A stretch of DNA of 57,218 bases from Pseudoselenomonas ruminantium (lineage in GTDB: Bacteria > Bacillota > Negativicutes > Selenomonadales > Selenomonadaceae), in the NCBI GenBank assembly GCA_002373045.1, contig DFHU01000064.1, positions 16,218 to 73,435 on the forward strand. Reading direction: 5' to 3'. The notes under the pieces are model-generated. The model searched no databases and was not told where the DNA came from. It saw only the letters and a list, made by a program, of their open reading frames with translations. Made by a program: the position numbers and the translations under genes. This document shows, piece by piece, positions 16,290 through 25,197 of the stretch. Position 1 is the first letter of the stretch; every line of letters starts with the position of its first letter.

Positions 16290-18395
16290 TTATCCCTCCA
16301 TCAATTCCTTGTATTTCTTGGCATGAAACTGGCGGAAAATGCGGATTAACTCATCGTGGATAAGCCGCTTATCCCCTTCATGCAACACTTCGATAAAGCC
16401 CCACCGTTCGAGTAGAATGGCGGATATATAACCTATTGTTTCCAGTTCATACTGACTGCATTCCTTCGGTGCCACCATCACCGCCGCCGTACGGATTTTC
16501 TCCGTGGGTTCGGCGGGATAGAAGAAAAAGTCACCGACATGGACAATGCCAAAATGAATTTCCTGTACATAGCTGCTGCGGCAGTGCAGCAGAATCATAT
16601 GATTGCCGCTGACCGCGGTGCTGCCCTTGTCTTCCCGGGCCAAAAGTTCCTTGGCCACGTTCTCCGCTGTTTGCTTGTCCTCACTTATGAGCCTGCCAGC
16701 CAGCCGGGAAATCTCCTGCACCGTCATGGACTTTGCATCCTCCGCGAAGAAAAAGCCCTCGATAAGTGTCAGGATTGCCTGTTCGTAAGCGCCCATGATT
16801 TTAAGTGCGCTGACAAAATCCGGCTTGGCGGCAGCTGCCGGAACCTCTGCCCGTTCGGCGGGCAGCTGCTTGTCGAGCAGACCGTCAATCTTTTCCTGGT
16901 CGGCAGGTGTGAGCAGGGCGCTTACGACCACCACTGGCAGCGGTACATGCGGTATCGGCACCGTCGCGATGATAAAATCGGCCTCGTGCTCACGGAAGTA
17001 AGCGGGGGTAAGCTGCATGGTGGAAACCATATCGTGAACGATGAGATTGTCATACTGCTGGCGCAGGCGGCTTGCAAGCAAGCGGCTCGTGCCCATCCCC
17101 GTGGGACACGCCACAATCACACGGCGCTGCAATTTCTTGAGCGTCTGATTGTCGTTAAGTGCCGCGCCCAAATGCATGGCAATATAGGCGATTTCCTCCT
17201 CCGGAAAGACTAGCCCTAGCTCCCCTTCGATATTCTTGACACTAGCTGCCGCCAGCTGCATAAGCTCCGGATAATTGCTGTTCATCTCACCGAGCAGCGG
17301 ATTGCGTATCGGCATCCCCATTTTTAACCTACTGATGGACGGCCCCAAATGATTGACCAGCCCCGTCAGCAGTGCCGAATTGCGATATAATTTCTGACCA
17401 CTGATTTTTTCCGCCGCCCCCATCAGGCTCTTGGCCATGCGCACCAGATGGAAGTTATCCAGTGACGCGGGCATGCCCTGTGGCTGGTAGCGGCTGCGGG
17501 CGCCTAAGATATGCATGGCGATATAGCCGGTCTCCGCCTCGTTTATCGTGATGGCAAATTCGTTAGCGATTTTCGCGCCCAAATCTGCCGCTAACTTAAA
17601 CTCAGGTTTCGACTGTAAATCCGCCAGCACCTCAGGTGCCAGTTTGATGGGTTCGTGGCGCCGAATCCTCTGTACCGCCAGTGCCAGATGCACCAACAGC
17701 CCCACAAAGGCCTGGTCGGACAGCCGCCCATCTAAAGATTTTTCCGTTTGCCGGATTAAGCGTTCCAAACGCTGAATGATTTCTTTATCGACTAAATCCA
17801 GCAGGTGGGAGGAAGCCATGCTCACCGCCTGTCCATCCTCGGCCAGATTGGCCTGCACAAGCGACAAAAGCTCCTGCTCACCTACATTTTCATAAATATA
17901 CGCTACGATTGCCTGCCGGATACTTGCTTCCTTACCTTCGATATAGACACCCAGACCGGGTTTTCGGACAAGTTTCAGCCCATGTCCCTTAAACCAGCTT
18001 TCCAGCCTGTCCAAATCCTTGCTGATGGTGCCATCGGTTACGCCTAAGAGCGATGCGAGGGTAAAGAGCTTTATCGGCTCGCTGTACGGCAGCAGCTTGC
18101 TGACGATAATCGAGCGCCTCTCCTCAGGAGAAAAAGTCTTGTCATTCACCTGCCCCAAAAATTTTCTGAGCGTTGCCATAGCCTCCGCGCCGCCGTCTAT
18201 GGCGAAGCCCGCTCCCTTTTTGCGGGACAGGTCAAGGCCATAAGGTTTAAGCGCCTCTGCCACTGCCGGCAGTTCCCTGGATACCGTTTTCGTGCTGACC
18301 CCCAGCTTTTCCGCTAGTTCGCCTGCACTCTGGAAGGGATTTTCTCCCTCCGTCAAAATTTTTAAGATTGCCGTGGTTCGCTCACGCAGATTCAT
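16290..18395 (-). CDS. mtlR: Mannitol operon transcriptional activator MtlR
   Basis: PTS-controlled BglG/MtlR-type activator of 701 residues. Domains in order: two N-terminal helix-turn-helices (about 10-170; GELAEKLGVSTKTVSREL), two PRDs (about 190-410, with conserved histidines in VHLALAVQRIRRHEP and AMHLGAAL), a GatB/EIIB-like domain (VIVACPTGMGTSRLLASRL) and a C-terminal EIIA-like domain (HCRSSYVQEIHFG). Phosphorylation of the PRDs and EII-like domains by HPr and MtlA tunes activity in the family. As first gene of the operon it is probably autoregulated. AGGAGG supports the start. Confidence 0.94.
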   Translation of the reverse strand: MNLRERTTAILKILTEGENPFQSAGELAEKLGVSTKTVSRELPAVAEALKPYGLDLSRKKGAGFAIDGGAEAMATLRKFLGQVNDKTFSPEERRSIIVSKLLPYSEPIKLFTLASLLGVTDGTISKDLDRLESWFKGHGLKLVRKPGLGVYIEGKEASIRQAIVAYIYENVGEQELLSLVQANLAEDGQAVSMASSHLLDLVDKEIIQRLERLIRQTEKSLDGRLSDQAFVGLLVHLALAVQRIRRHEPIKLAPEVLADLQSKPEFKLAADLGAKIANEFAITINEAETGYIAMHILGARSRYQPQGMPASLDNFHLVRMAKSLMGAAEKISGQKLYRNSALLTGLVNHLGPSISRLKMGMPIRNPLLGEMNSNYPELMQLAAASVKNIEGELGLVFPEEEIAYIAMHLGAALNDNQTLKKLQRRVIVACPTGMGTSRLLASRLRQQYDNLIVHDMVSTMQLTPAYFREHEADFIIATVPIPHVPLPVVVVSALLTPADQEKIDGLLDKQLPAERAEVPAAAAKPDFVSALKIMGAYEQAILTLIEGFFFAEDAKSMTVQEISRLAGRLISEDKQTAENVAKELLAREDKGSTAVSGNHMILLHCRSSYVQEIHFGIVHVGDFFFYPAEPTEKIRTAAVMVAPKECSQYELETIGYISAILLERWGFIEVLHEGDKRLIHDELIRIFRQFHAKKYKELMEG

Positions 18396-18467
18396 TTCCC
18401 TTTGCCTCCTATGATCACTCAGAAGCGTATCAAAACCGATTAAAGTAATTCGTGTTTCGATGGTTTT

Positions 18468-18496
18468 ATTATACGGGTTATTCCGATTTTATACAA
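18468..18496 (-). promoter_or_regulatory. Promoter of mtlR-mtlA
   Basis: On minus TTGTAT (18491-18496), a 17-nt spacer and a perfect TATAAT (18468-18473), about 70 nt ahead of mtlR. The weak -35 fits an activated promoter. Confidence 0.7.
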
Positions 18497-18534
18497 GTTA
18501 AAGACATTCAATCTTGTCCCGGACAGAATAGGAC

Positions 18535-18589
18535 AAAAATAAAGAATTGACTGGTCAAGCGTACGAACTAGTCGTACAAACCAGTCAAT
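18535..18589 (-). terminator. Terminator of the 18624-19031 gene
   Basis: On minus ATTGACTGGT/ACCAGTCAAT with an inner GTACGA/TCGTAC helix, then a T-rich tract (TCTTTATTTTTG). Confidence 0.8.
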
Positions 18590-18623
18590 CCTTCATTCGC
18601 TCTGTAATTTTCCTGCAGCCTGT

Positions 18624-19031
18624 TCATGACTGCACATCAACGATTTTACCTGCCGTTCCCGTTGCCTTGCTGGTGGAGTTTGCGGTATAGCCATCCGTTA
18701 CGGCATTGCTTTTTTTCTTGAGATATGCTGTCGTAATCTTCTGGTCGTCTTCTGCGTTATCTGTAACCTTACGCAGCATTTCCTGGAAGGACTTTTTGCC
18801 CGTCTGATAGTCCTTTACCGAAGTATCTGCCCGCTCTTTGAGCGATTTTTCCACACTGATGCCATTTTGCAGGGCATTATACACCGAACGATTGATGTCC
18901 TGCTGCTCACGAACAGGAGTGGCTGTATGCATGCCGGGATGCGGGTCAAAGGTTGAACGTATCCGTGGCATCTTCACAGAAAAATCCACAGCCCGGCTCA
19001 TAATCCCCAATGTTTCGCCAATCGCTGCCAT
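18624..19031 (-). CDS. Hypothetical 135-residue protein
   Basis: Not recognised. It is short, soluble and charged, without signal peptide, cysteines or membrane segments. The N-terminal 30 residues are mixed, the middle is helical and lysine/glutamate rich (SVEKSLKERADTSVKDYQTG) and the C-terminal tail is low complexity (Thr, Ser, Ala). It reads as a real gene because GGAGG lies 7 nt from the ATG and a strong terminator follows. It sits alone between mtlR and the chemoreceptor gene. No function can be proposed. Confidence 0.7.
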   Translation of the reverse strand: MAAIGETLGIMSRAVDFSVKMPRIRSTFDPHPGMHTATPVREQQDINRSVYNALQNGISVEKSLKERADTSVKDYQTGKKSFQEMLRKVTDNAEDDQKITTAYLKKKSNAVTDGYTANSTSKATGTAGKIVDVQS

Positions 19032-19130
19032 GAGAACCCCTCCTCTCTGTTTTTATTACTTATATTTATTTTATCATAATTATTTTTTCTAAGCAATACA
19101 GCCAGACAGATTATTCCCCTTCGTCACCTG

Positions 19131-19178
19131 TGCAGCAAAAAGGAGCTCTCTTTTTCAAGCGAACTCCTTTGTTGCAGT
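19131..19178 (-). terminator. Terminator of the chemoreceptor gene
   Basis: On minus GCAACAAAGGAG pairs with CTCCTTTTTGCTGC across an 18-nt loop directly after the stop codon; the T-run is part of the right arm. Confidence 0.65.
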
Positions 19179-21148
19179 TTACACCTTAAATTGTTTAATG
19201 GCGGTTTGCATATCCGCTGCCAGGTTGGCCAAGGCCTGCGAAGCTGCCGCGATTTCTTCATTGGAAGCGGACTGCTCCTGCGTAGCTGCCGAAATCGTCT
19301 GCGTATCCTCGGCGGTCTTGCGACTTATTCCATCAATGGAATCCACCGCTGTTACGATATTATTGGCCCCTGCAGCCACCGTATTTACCGAAGTATTGAT
19401 TTCGTCCATCTGCTGTTTGATGCCATTGACCATCGTGAGAATGCCCTCAAACTGTTCGCCGACCTCACGAATGGCCGCCGTACCGGATTTCACTTCATCC
19501 GTCCCTGCCTGCATGGCTTTGACCGCCTCAAAGGTATCGCGCTGGATGGAATCAATGCGCGACTTAATCTGCTCAGCCGACTCCTGCGATTCCGAGGCCA
19601 GCTTGCGCACTTCCTCGGCGACCACTGCAAAGCCGCGTCCATGTTCACCTGCTCTGGCCGCTTCAATGGCCGCATTCAGGGACAGGAGATTCGTCTGCTC
19701 GGCAATGGAGGAAATCGCATCCACAATCTGCCCAATCTGATTGCTGTTTTCCCCAAGTTTTTCCACGACATTGGCCGACGAGATAACACTCTGCTCGATA
19801 TTGCCCATACGCTTGACGGCATTTTCCATAAGCTGTGAGCCTTTCTGCGCAGCCTCAGCTGTGCGGTTGGAGGTTTCCGTAACGGTACGGGCCTTGTCCG
19901 CCATCGCCGTTACATCCGCATAAACCTCATCCACATTCTTCTTGGCCCCATTGATATCTTCGAGCTGTTTTTCCATACTGAAGGACACATTACCCACGGT
20001 TTCCGCTACATGCACGGAGGCATCTGCGGACTGATGCGCGCTGGCGGTAAGTTCTTCGGAAGATGCCGCCACCTGCTCGCTGGTAGCCGCCATCTTGCCA
20101 ATCAGATTGCGCAAATTGGCACACATCGTGTTAAAGGCATTGGTCAGCATACCGATTTCATCATTGGATTCCACCGGCAAATTGTTCACGGAAAGATTCC
20201 CATTTGCCATTTGTGTTGCATGCGCTTCCAGCAGTTCTACCGGCTTAATAATGCGGCCGGCAAAGCTCCGGCAGATGCCACCCGAAAAGAGCAGCCCGAT
20301 AACAATGAGCACGCCGAACACCATCTTCAAATGGGTAAGTGCAGCAAACACAAAGGAGCTGGGCACAGAAATGCCCATAATCCAGCCTGTTGAAGGCACG
20401 GTCTGATATGCAAAAACCTTATCTTCGCCATTGATGCTCGCTTCAAAATAGCCCTCGCCATTTTTGACCATTTCCTCAAAATGACTGCCCAGGCCATCTA
20501 TTTCCTTAAAATTCTTCATCTGCTCACCGGCGCCGGAAGTCGCGAGAATATTGCCACTTTTTCCATGACAATGCCCGCACCTTCGCCGTGGTATTTCAAT
20601 TTGTTTACCTGCTCCGTGATAGCATCCAGCGCGATATCCACACAGGTAGCCCCGATGAACTGGCCATCGGCTTTAACCGGTGCGGCCACGGATACGACCA
20701 GTTTGCCCGTGCTGGCAGCTACATAGGCATCGGTAAAGAACACCTTGGCCTTGGCCTTGGCATCCTTATACCAGGGACGCTGACGCGGGTCGCGTTTTCC
20801 CGTCTTATCGCCGGTGTAATACCCCATCCACCAGCCGTCCTCCGTCGCCCCCGTCATTTCCAGAATTTCCTTATCCGACATGGTGGTGCCCAAAGTGGCC
20901 TTGCTATGCATAATGTCAAAATTGCCATTCAGACTGGTCATGTAGTTGGTCGTTGCCTCGCCAAATGCCCGTTTCTCCCGCAGCCAACCGTCCAGTTCCA
21001 TTGCCTCGCGGGAAATCGTCGCCCGCAGCTCACTATCCACGCTCTGATTCAGTTCACGGCTGGCCATAACATAGCCGATGATGGCCACAATGGCCATTAA
21101 CAGCCCCATTATGCCGGACAATGCCATAAACTTGTGTTTGAGACTCAT
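19179..21148 (-). pseudogene. Methyl-accepting chemotaxis protein, single-base frameshift
   Basis: The N-terminal half (21148 down to 20562) has a transmembrane helix and a dCache sensor with the conserved RDPRQRPWYKDAKAK and DAYVAASTGKLVVSVAAPV segments. The other frame continues the dCache (GYFEASINGEDKVFAYQTVP), then a second TM, HAMP, and a methyl-accepting domain with GFAVVAEEVRKLASES. The break is at the A-run of GAAAAAGT (plus 20558-20562). One extra A would restore GIVMEKSGNILATSGAGEQM and join the halves perfectly. This is either a true frameshift, slippage or an assembly error. The start is ATG 21146-21148 behind GGTGGGGG, with a GTG at 21166 as alternative. Confidence 0.85.
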
Positions 21149-21280
21149 AGTTCCCCCACCTTTCACCTTTCCTTAGTTATCCATCTACCTCCTCTTTTCG
21201 TCATACAGTAAAAAAATCCTGCCAAAAATCATATGTTTCACAATGAAATTTAGGAAAATTAATACAAAAGTCAAGCCCGT

Positions 21281-21349
21281 CCTGTGGGGGATGACTTTCT
21301 GTAGCGTTTGACAAGCTTGTCTAAGCGAAAGAAAGTTATTCCCCACAGG
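21281..21349. repeat. Structured palindromic repeat, complete copy 1
   Basis: Twenty-base arms CCTGTGGGGGATGACTTTCT (21281-21300) and its near complement (21330-21349) flank a core GCGTTTGAC-AAGCTT-GTCTAAGC (about 21304-21326). The two imperfections are both G on the left opposite T on the right, which remain G-U pairs in a plus-strand RNA. A tail GCGTCTTA follows, as at the window start. The core is identical to copy 2, the arms are unrelated. Confidence 0.8.
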
Positions 21350-21388
21350 GCGAGCGTCTTAGCACCTCATTGTAATGTACGCACTAAG

Positions 21389-21465
21389 CCCGGTGGCTGA
21401 TGATTCTTTTCCGTCGCGTTTGACAAGCTTGTCTAAGCAGAGGAAAAGAATTATCAGCCACCGGG
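21389..21465. repeat. Structured palindromic repeat, complete copy 2
   Basis: Twenty-four-base arms (21389-21412, beginning CCCGGTGGCTGATGATTC, and 21442-21465) enclose the same core as copy 1 (about 21416-21438). There is one mismatch, again G left and T right. Its centre is 112 bp from that of copy 1. It lies just after the ANTAR regulator stop codon. Confidence 0.8.
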
Positions 21466-21494
21466 CGCCTTATTGCCACAATGTAACACAAGAA

Positions 21495-22088
21495 TTAAGC
21501 CTTGCCCCCAGCTGCCCGAATAATACTCTGTGCCACATCTTTAAGCGGCACGCGCTTCTGCATAGCATACTGCTGCATCCGGCGATACGCTTCCTGTTCC
21601 CCCAGTTTATGCGCCGCCATGATAATGCCCTTGGCCCTATCGACCATTTTGCGCGTCTCCAGCGAATCCTTGAGCTTTTCCAGTTCGTCCTCCAACCCCT
21701 GCATTTCCTGCCAGCGGGAGAGCGCGATTTCAATCGCAGGAAAAAGCTGGCTTTCCTGCACCGGTTTTACGAGATACCCCAGCACGCCGGAGTCCTTGGC
21801 CTTGTCCACAATATCGGGCTGGCTGAAGGCCGTCAGCAGGATTACGGGCGCAATTTTATCCGCATAGATTTTTCCCGCCGCGGTAATGCCGTCCATTTCC
21901 GGCATCTTAATATCCATCAGCACCAAATCCGGGCGGTGCTGACGGGTCAGTTCCACGGCCCGCCGGCCATTTACCGCCTCGCCCACAACTTCGTGACCCG
22001 CATCTTCGAGCATTTCCCGGATATCCAGACGGATAAGGGATTCGTTATCGGCAATGACAATCCGTAGTGATTTCTTGTTTTCCTGCAT
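21495..22088 (-). CDS. ANTAR-domain response regulator (PdtaR/EutV-like)
   Basis: RNA-binding antiterminator response regulator of about 197 residues. The receiver domain (about 8-125) has phosphoacceptor Asp in VLMDIKMPEMDG. An ANTAR domain ends the protein (RAKGIIMAAHKLGEQEAYRR, then PLKDVAQSII). Family members bind paired hairpins with hexanucleotide loops in leader RNAs and prevent termination. The upstream kinase gene ends at TGA overlapping an ATG at 22092-22094. GGAGG is only 2 nt from that ATG but 8 nt from the ATG at 22086-22088, which I prefer. No nearby ANTAR target is evident. Confidence 0.92.
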   Translation of the reverse strand: MQENKKSLRIVIADNESLIRLDIREMLEDAGHEVVGEAVNGRRAVELTRQHRPDLVLMDIKMPEMDGITAAGKIYADKIAPVILLTAFSQPDIVDKAKDSGVLGYLVKPVQESQLFPAIEIALSRWQEMQGLEDELEKLKDSLETRKMVDRAKGIIMAAHKLGEQEAYRRMQQYAMQKRVPLKDVAQSIIRAAGGKA

Positions 22089-22090
22089 AT

Positions 22091-23518
22091 TCATTCCTCC
22101 AAACTCGCCACAACCTGCCCCTGCGCCTGTGGCTTGGGCAAGACAATATACGCATGCGTTCCCCGGCCGCTGTTGTCATTTTCCAGCCGGAAACTGCCCT
22201 CCAAATCGCCCTCAATCAAGGTACGGATAATGGATAACCCCAGCGACCGTGATTTGTCCGGCTGAAAATCTGTGGGCAGACCGCAGCCATCATCATAGAA
22301 ATCCAGCCTTAATTCTTCATTGAGTTCCACCTTTAAGCCTACAAGCCCCGCCTGCCGTCCGGCAAAGGCATGTTCCACGGCATTGATAATCAGTTCGTTG
22401 AGCACCAGTGCCAGTGAGCTGGCGTATTTCGGCGGCAGACTTACGGCCTTGCCCTCATACTCCTGCCGCAGGTCAAAATCTGCCGCGACCATGCTGGCCT
22501 TGACCTGGGCAAAAATCTCCGCCATAATCTGCCCAAGCTCCATGCTCTCCCGCCCCTGCCGCGAGAGAAAATCATGCACCGCCGCAATGGACAGCACGCG
22601 GTTGACGCTTTCGGAAAGCGCTGACTTAACTTCTTCCGAACCACTGCGCCGCGCCTGCAGCCGCAAAAGACTTGCCACCGTCTGCAAGTTGTTCTTGACC
22701 CGATGATGAATCTCCTGAATCACCGCCGACTTAATGCGGATTTCCTGCTCCTTGGCCCGGATTTCCGTCACATCCGAGAGCACGACAATCCGCCGCAGGA
22801 GCGTGCCCCCTGCCTGCAAATCAATCTGCCGGCGGATAAGCTGCAAGCCGCCCGCCAAAAGTTCCTTCTGCCAGGGCCGCTCCCGCTCAAAAGATTCCCG
22901 CGTGACATGGCGCGTCAACTGCCGGTCAAACAAATGACAGCCCTTGAGACTCCCGACGCCCAAAACTCGGTAAATCCGCTGTGCCGCCGCATTGGCAAAC
23001 ACAATCCGGCTGAACTGGTCGGTAATCAACAGCCCGTCACTGGCCGAAAGCGGCATAAACGGCGCCAAATCCACATCACGCGCCGCAAAATTCAACACAT
23101 CCTGCGTGGTCTTGATGAGATAGGAGAAATCATCAATATTTAAGTGCTCCTTGTCCACCTCAATGCTGATAACCGCAATCACATGCACATTATCGACAAT
23201 GGGAAACACATACATATCCACAAAATGCCCATAATCCTGCTCCCGCTTACCATGCACAAACTGCGCGGATTGAAAAACCTCCGTGACCAGCGGTTCGGAA
23301 AGAGAATCCACAATCCCTTCCGCCATTTCCGCATCATCCTGCATATAAACTGTATGCGGCGTAGCCGTGGCGGTTATGCGCAGTTTGTCCGCTGTTTCCG
23401 CCTGAATATAGATAGCGGCATGACCATGAGCGAGGTCAGCCACAAAGGGGAGAATTTGTTTTAGACGGTCCAAGATATTTAATTGTTTGGTTGTTAAATT
23501 ATTGTTGGTATTGCGCAT
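22091..23518 (-). CDS. Sensor histidine kinase, PdtaS/EutW-like
   Basis: Cytosolic kinase of 475 residues without membrane segments. An N-terminal GAF-like H_kinase_N domain (about 10-145), a PAS domain (about 155-250; ITDQFSRIVFANAAAQRIYR), a HisKA_2 dimerisation helix with the phospho-His in EIHHRVKNNLQT (271-272) and a HATPase (NELIINAVEHAF, DDGCGLP, SLGLSI). It pairs with the overlapping ANTAR regulator, the arrangement of PdtaS-PdtaR and EutW-EutV. The signal is unknown. No ethanolamine genes are in view, so a Eut role is not supported here. Confidence 0.92.
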   Translation of the reverse strand: MRNTNNNLTTKQLNILDRLKQILPFVADLAHGHAAIYIQAETADKLRITATATPHTVYMQDDAEMAEGIVDSLSEPLVTEVFQSAQFVHGKREQDYGHFVDMYVFPIVDNVHVIAVISIEVDKEHLNIDDFSYLIKTTQDVLNFAARDVDLAPFMPLSASDGLLITDQFSRIVFANAAAQRIYRVLGVGSLKGCHLFDRQLTRHVTRESFERERPWQKELLAGGLQLIRRQIDLQAGGTLLRRIVVLSDVTEIRAKEQEIRIKSAVIQEIHHRVKNNLQTVASLLRLQARRSGSEEVKSALSESVNRVLSIAAVHDFLSRQGRESMELGQIMAEIFAQVKASMVAADFDLRQEYEGKAVSLPPKYASSLALVLNELIINAVEHAFAGRQAGLVGLKVELNEELRLDFYDDGCGLPTDFQPDKSRSLGLSIIRTLIEGDLEGSFRLENDNSGRGTHAYIVLPKPQAQGQVVASLEE

Positions 23519-23563
23519 TTTTCCACCTCATTTACTTTGAAAAAAATGCCTAAAAACGTAACT

Positions 23564-23619
23564 TGGCGGAACAGAGATGTTTTTCTAAGCGGTGCGTGAA
23601 AAATATCTCTGTTCCGCCA
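23564..23619. repeat. Palindromic element downstream of tsaD (divergent member of the repeat family)
   Basis: Twenty-two-base arms beginning TGGCGGAACAGAGATG enclose TAAGCGGTGCGT. The single imperfection is again G left opposite T right. TAAGCG in the centre and the flanking ACGTA...TCTTA recall the family core and tail. There is no U-run of terminator type. Confidence 0.6.
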
Positions 23620-23639
23620 TTGGAACGTATCTTATAAAC

Positions 23640-24671
23640 TTATTTATCTGTGAGACTAAGCCCCGGCACCGCATTCAGGTACAAGTCACTATACCCGCCA
23701 TCGAGCGCCTGATAGTACCCTCTGCACCCAATCATAGCCGCATTATCGGTACACAAAATCTTGCTCGGATAGAGGAACCTTACGCCCCGCTTCTCCGCTT
23801 CTTCGCGCAAGCGGGCTTCCAAGCCGCTGTTGGCTGCCACACCGCCGGCCAATACCAGCGTATCGCGCCCGGCTTCTTTGACCGCTTGGAACGCCTTGCC
23901 CACCAGCACCTCGATAACCGAACGCTGGAAGGACGCCGCAATATCGGCCTTGTTGAGCTCGTGCCCCTTCATCTTCTCACTGTTGATGTAGTTGAGCACC
24001 GCCGACTTCAGACCGCTGAAGCTGAACTCGTAATTACCCTTTTCCGTAAGCGCCTGCGGAAAATCAATGGCCATGGGGTCGCCCTCTTTAGCCAGCGCAT
24101 CAATGCGCGGGCCGCCGGGATAAGGCAAGCCCATCACGCGGGCAATCTTGTCAAAGGCTTCGCCGGCCGCATCATCACGGGTCTGTCCCATCATGCGGAA
24201 GCGGTTATAGCCCTGCACGTCAACAAGTGCCGTATGACCACCGGACACCACGAGCGCCATAAACGGCGGTTCCAAATCCGGTGCCGCGAGGAAATTGGCA
24301 AAGATATGCCCTTCCAGATGATTGACACCGATTAAAGGCTTGCCCAGCGAAAACGCCAACGACTTTGCCGCCGACACACCAACCAAAAGCGCACCGACGA
24401 GCCCCGGGCCATACGTTACCGCCACCTGGTCGATATCTTTTAATTCCACGCCGGCCGTGCGCAGGCACTCATCAATTACCGGCATGATATTTACGATATG
24501 TTTGCGGGAGGCGATTTCCGGCACCACCCCGCCAAATTTCTGATGAATGGGAATCTGCGTGGAGATGATATTGGCAAGAATCTCCCGTCCACCCCGCAAA
24601 ACTGCCGCCGAAGTTTCATCACAGCTGGACTCAATCGCCAGTGTCAGCAGTTCTTCCTTTTTCTTTTCCAT
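23640..24671 (-). CDS. tsaD: tRNA N6-threonylcarbamoyladenosine transferase TsaD
   Basis: Transfers the threonylcarbamoyl group from TC-AMP to A37 of ANN-decoding tRNAs, working with TsaB and TsaE. Metal-binding H118 and H122 lie in GVNHLEGHIFANF, and the ASKHA-type motifs TLAIESSCDETS and VAVTYGPGLVGALLVG are intact. 343 residues is normal. An open frame extends 48 codons upstream into rimI, but the family N-terminus (MEKKKEELLTLAIESSCDET) fixes the start at 24671. It is the last gene of tsaE-tsaB-rimI-tsaD, 28 nt after rimI. Confidence 0.97.
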   Translation of the reverse strand: MEKKKEELLTLAIESSCDETSAAVLRGGREILANIISTQIPIHQKFGGVVPEIASRKHIVNIMPVIDECLRTAGVELKDIDQVAVTYGPGLVGALLVGVSAAKSLAFSLGKPLIGVNHLEGHIFANFLAAPDLEPPFMALVVSGGHTALVDVQGYNRFRMMGQTRDDAAGEAFDKIARVMGLPYPGGPRIDALAKEGDPMAIDFPQALTEKGNYEFSFSGLKSAVLNYINSEKMKGHELNKADIAASFQRSVIEVLVGKAFQAVKEAGRDTLVLAGGVAANSGLEARLREEAEKRGVRFLYPSKILCTDNAAMIGCRGYYQALDGGYSDLYLNAVPGLSLTDK

Positions 24672-24699
24672 AAAAACTTCCGTCACCTTATCTATACAA

Positions 24700-25176
24700 T
24701 CAGAGTTTCGTATTCCACATGATAATGGCATCTTCACCGTTATCCTGATAGTATTTCGGACGGCGGCCGGCTTCCTTGAAGCCATAACCCTTGTAAAGCG
24801 CCAGCGCCGGAGCATTGGTGGGCCGTACCTCCAGGGTCATGGCCGTTACACCCTTTTCCTTCACCCGGTCGATAATCTCACCAAACATCCGCGTGCCAAT
24901 GCGCTTGCCCCGATATTCAGGCAAAATCGCCACATTGGTAATCTGCGCTTCCTCATAGGAAATCCAGCAGCCCACATAGCCAATCACGCGCTCATTATCG
25001 AGAGCCAGCAGATACAAGGTGTTTTCGTTCTGCGCTTCCTTCCAGAAGGACTCCCGCGACCAGGGAATGGCAAAGCAGGCCTTTTCCACGATTTCTACCG
25101 CGTCCGCATCTTCGGGAGCCATCTCCCGAAATTCCAGTTTATTCACATCTATACTATCTAAAGGAACAGTGTCCAT
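24700..25176 (-). CDS. rimI: Ribosomal protein S18-alanine N-acetyltransferase RimI
   Basis: GNAT acetyltransferase of 158 residues that N-terminally acetylates S18 in well-studied bacteria. The acetyl-CoA loop is LPEYRGKRIGTRMF, followed by TLEVRPTNAPALALYKGYGF, a hallmark of RimI. The start is the ATG at 25174-25176, preceded by GAGGAG; the upstream in-frame TTG overlaps that site. It lies between tsaB and tsaD, the common Firmicute order. S18 as the actual substrate is inferred from the family and context. Confidence 0.93.
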   Translation of the reverse strand: MDTVPLDSIDVNKLEFREMAPEDADAVEIVEKACFAIPWSRESFWKEAQNENTLYLLALDNERVIGYVGCWISYEEAQITNVAILPEYRGKRIGTRMFGEIIDRVKEKGVTAMTLEVRPTNAPALALYKGYGFKEAGRRPKYYQDNGEDAIIMWNTKL

Positions 25177-25197
25177 TGCCTCTCCTCTTTCTTGCAA

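Larger units (their letters stand above)
21149..21494. other. Intergenic region: receptor promoter side plus two tandem structured repeats
   Basis: Between the chemoreceptor start and the end of the ANTAR regulator gene there is no gene. Positions 21149-21270 are AT-rich and probably hold the receptor promoter; I see no convincing -10/-35 pair. The rest is filled by two palindromic repeats annotated separately. Confidence 0.7.

Noticed and set aside
21281..21465. Tandem palindromes as ANTAR antitermination targets of the adjacent regulator
   Set aside because: ANTAR targets are two short stems with hexanucleotide loops. These have 20-24 bp arms and a palindromic core, and lie downstream of the regulator gene.
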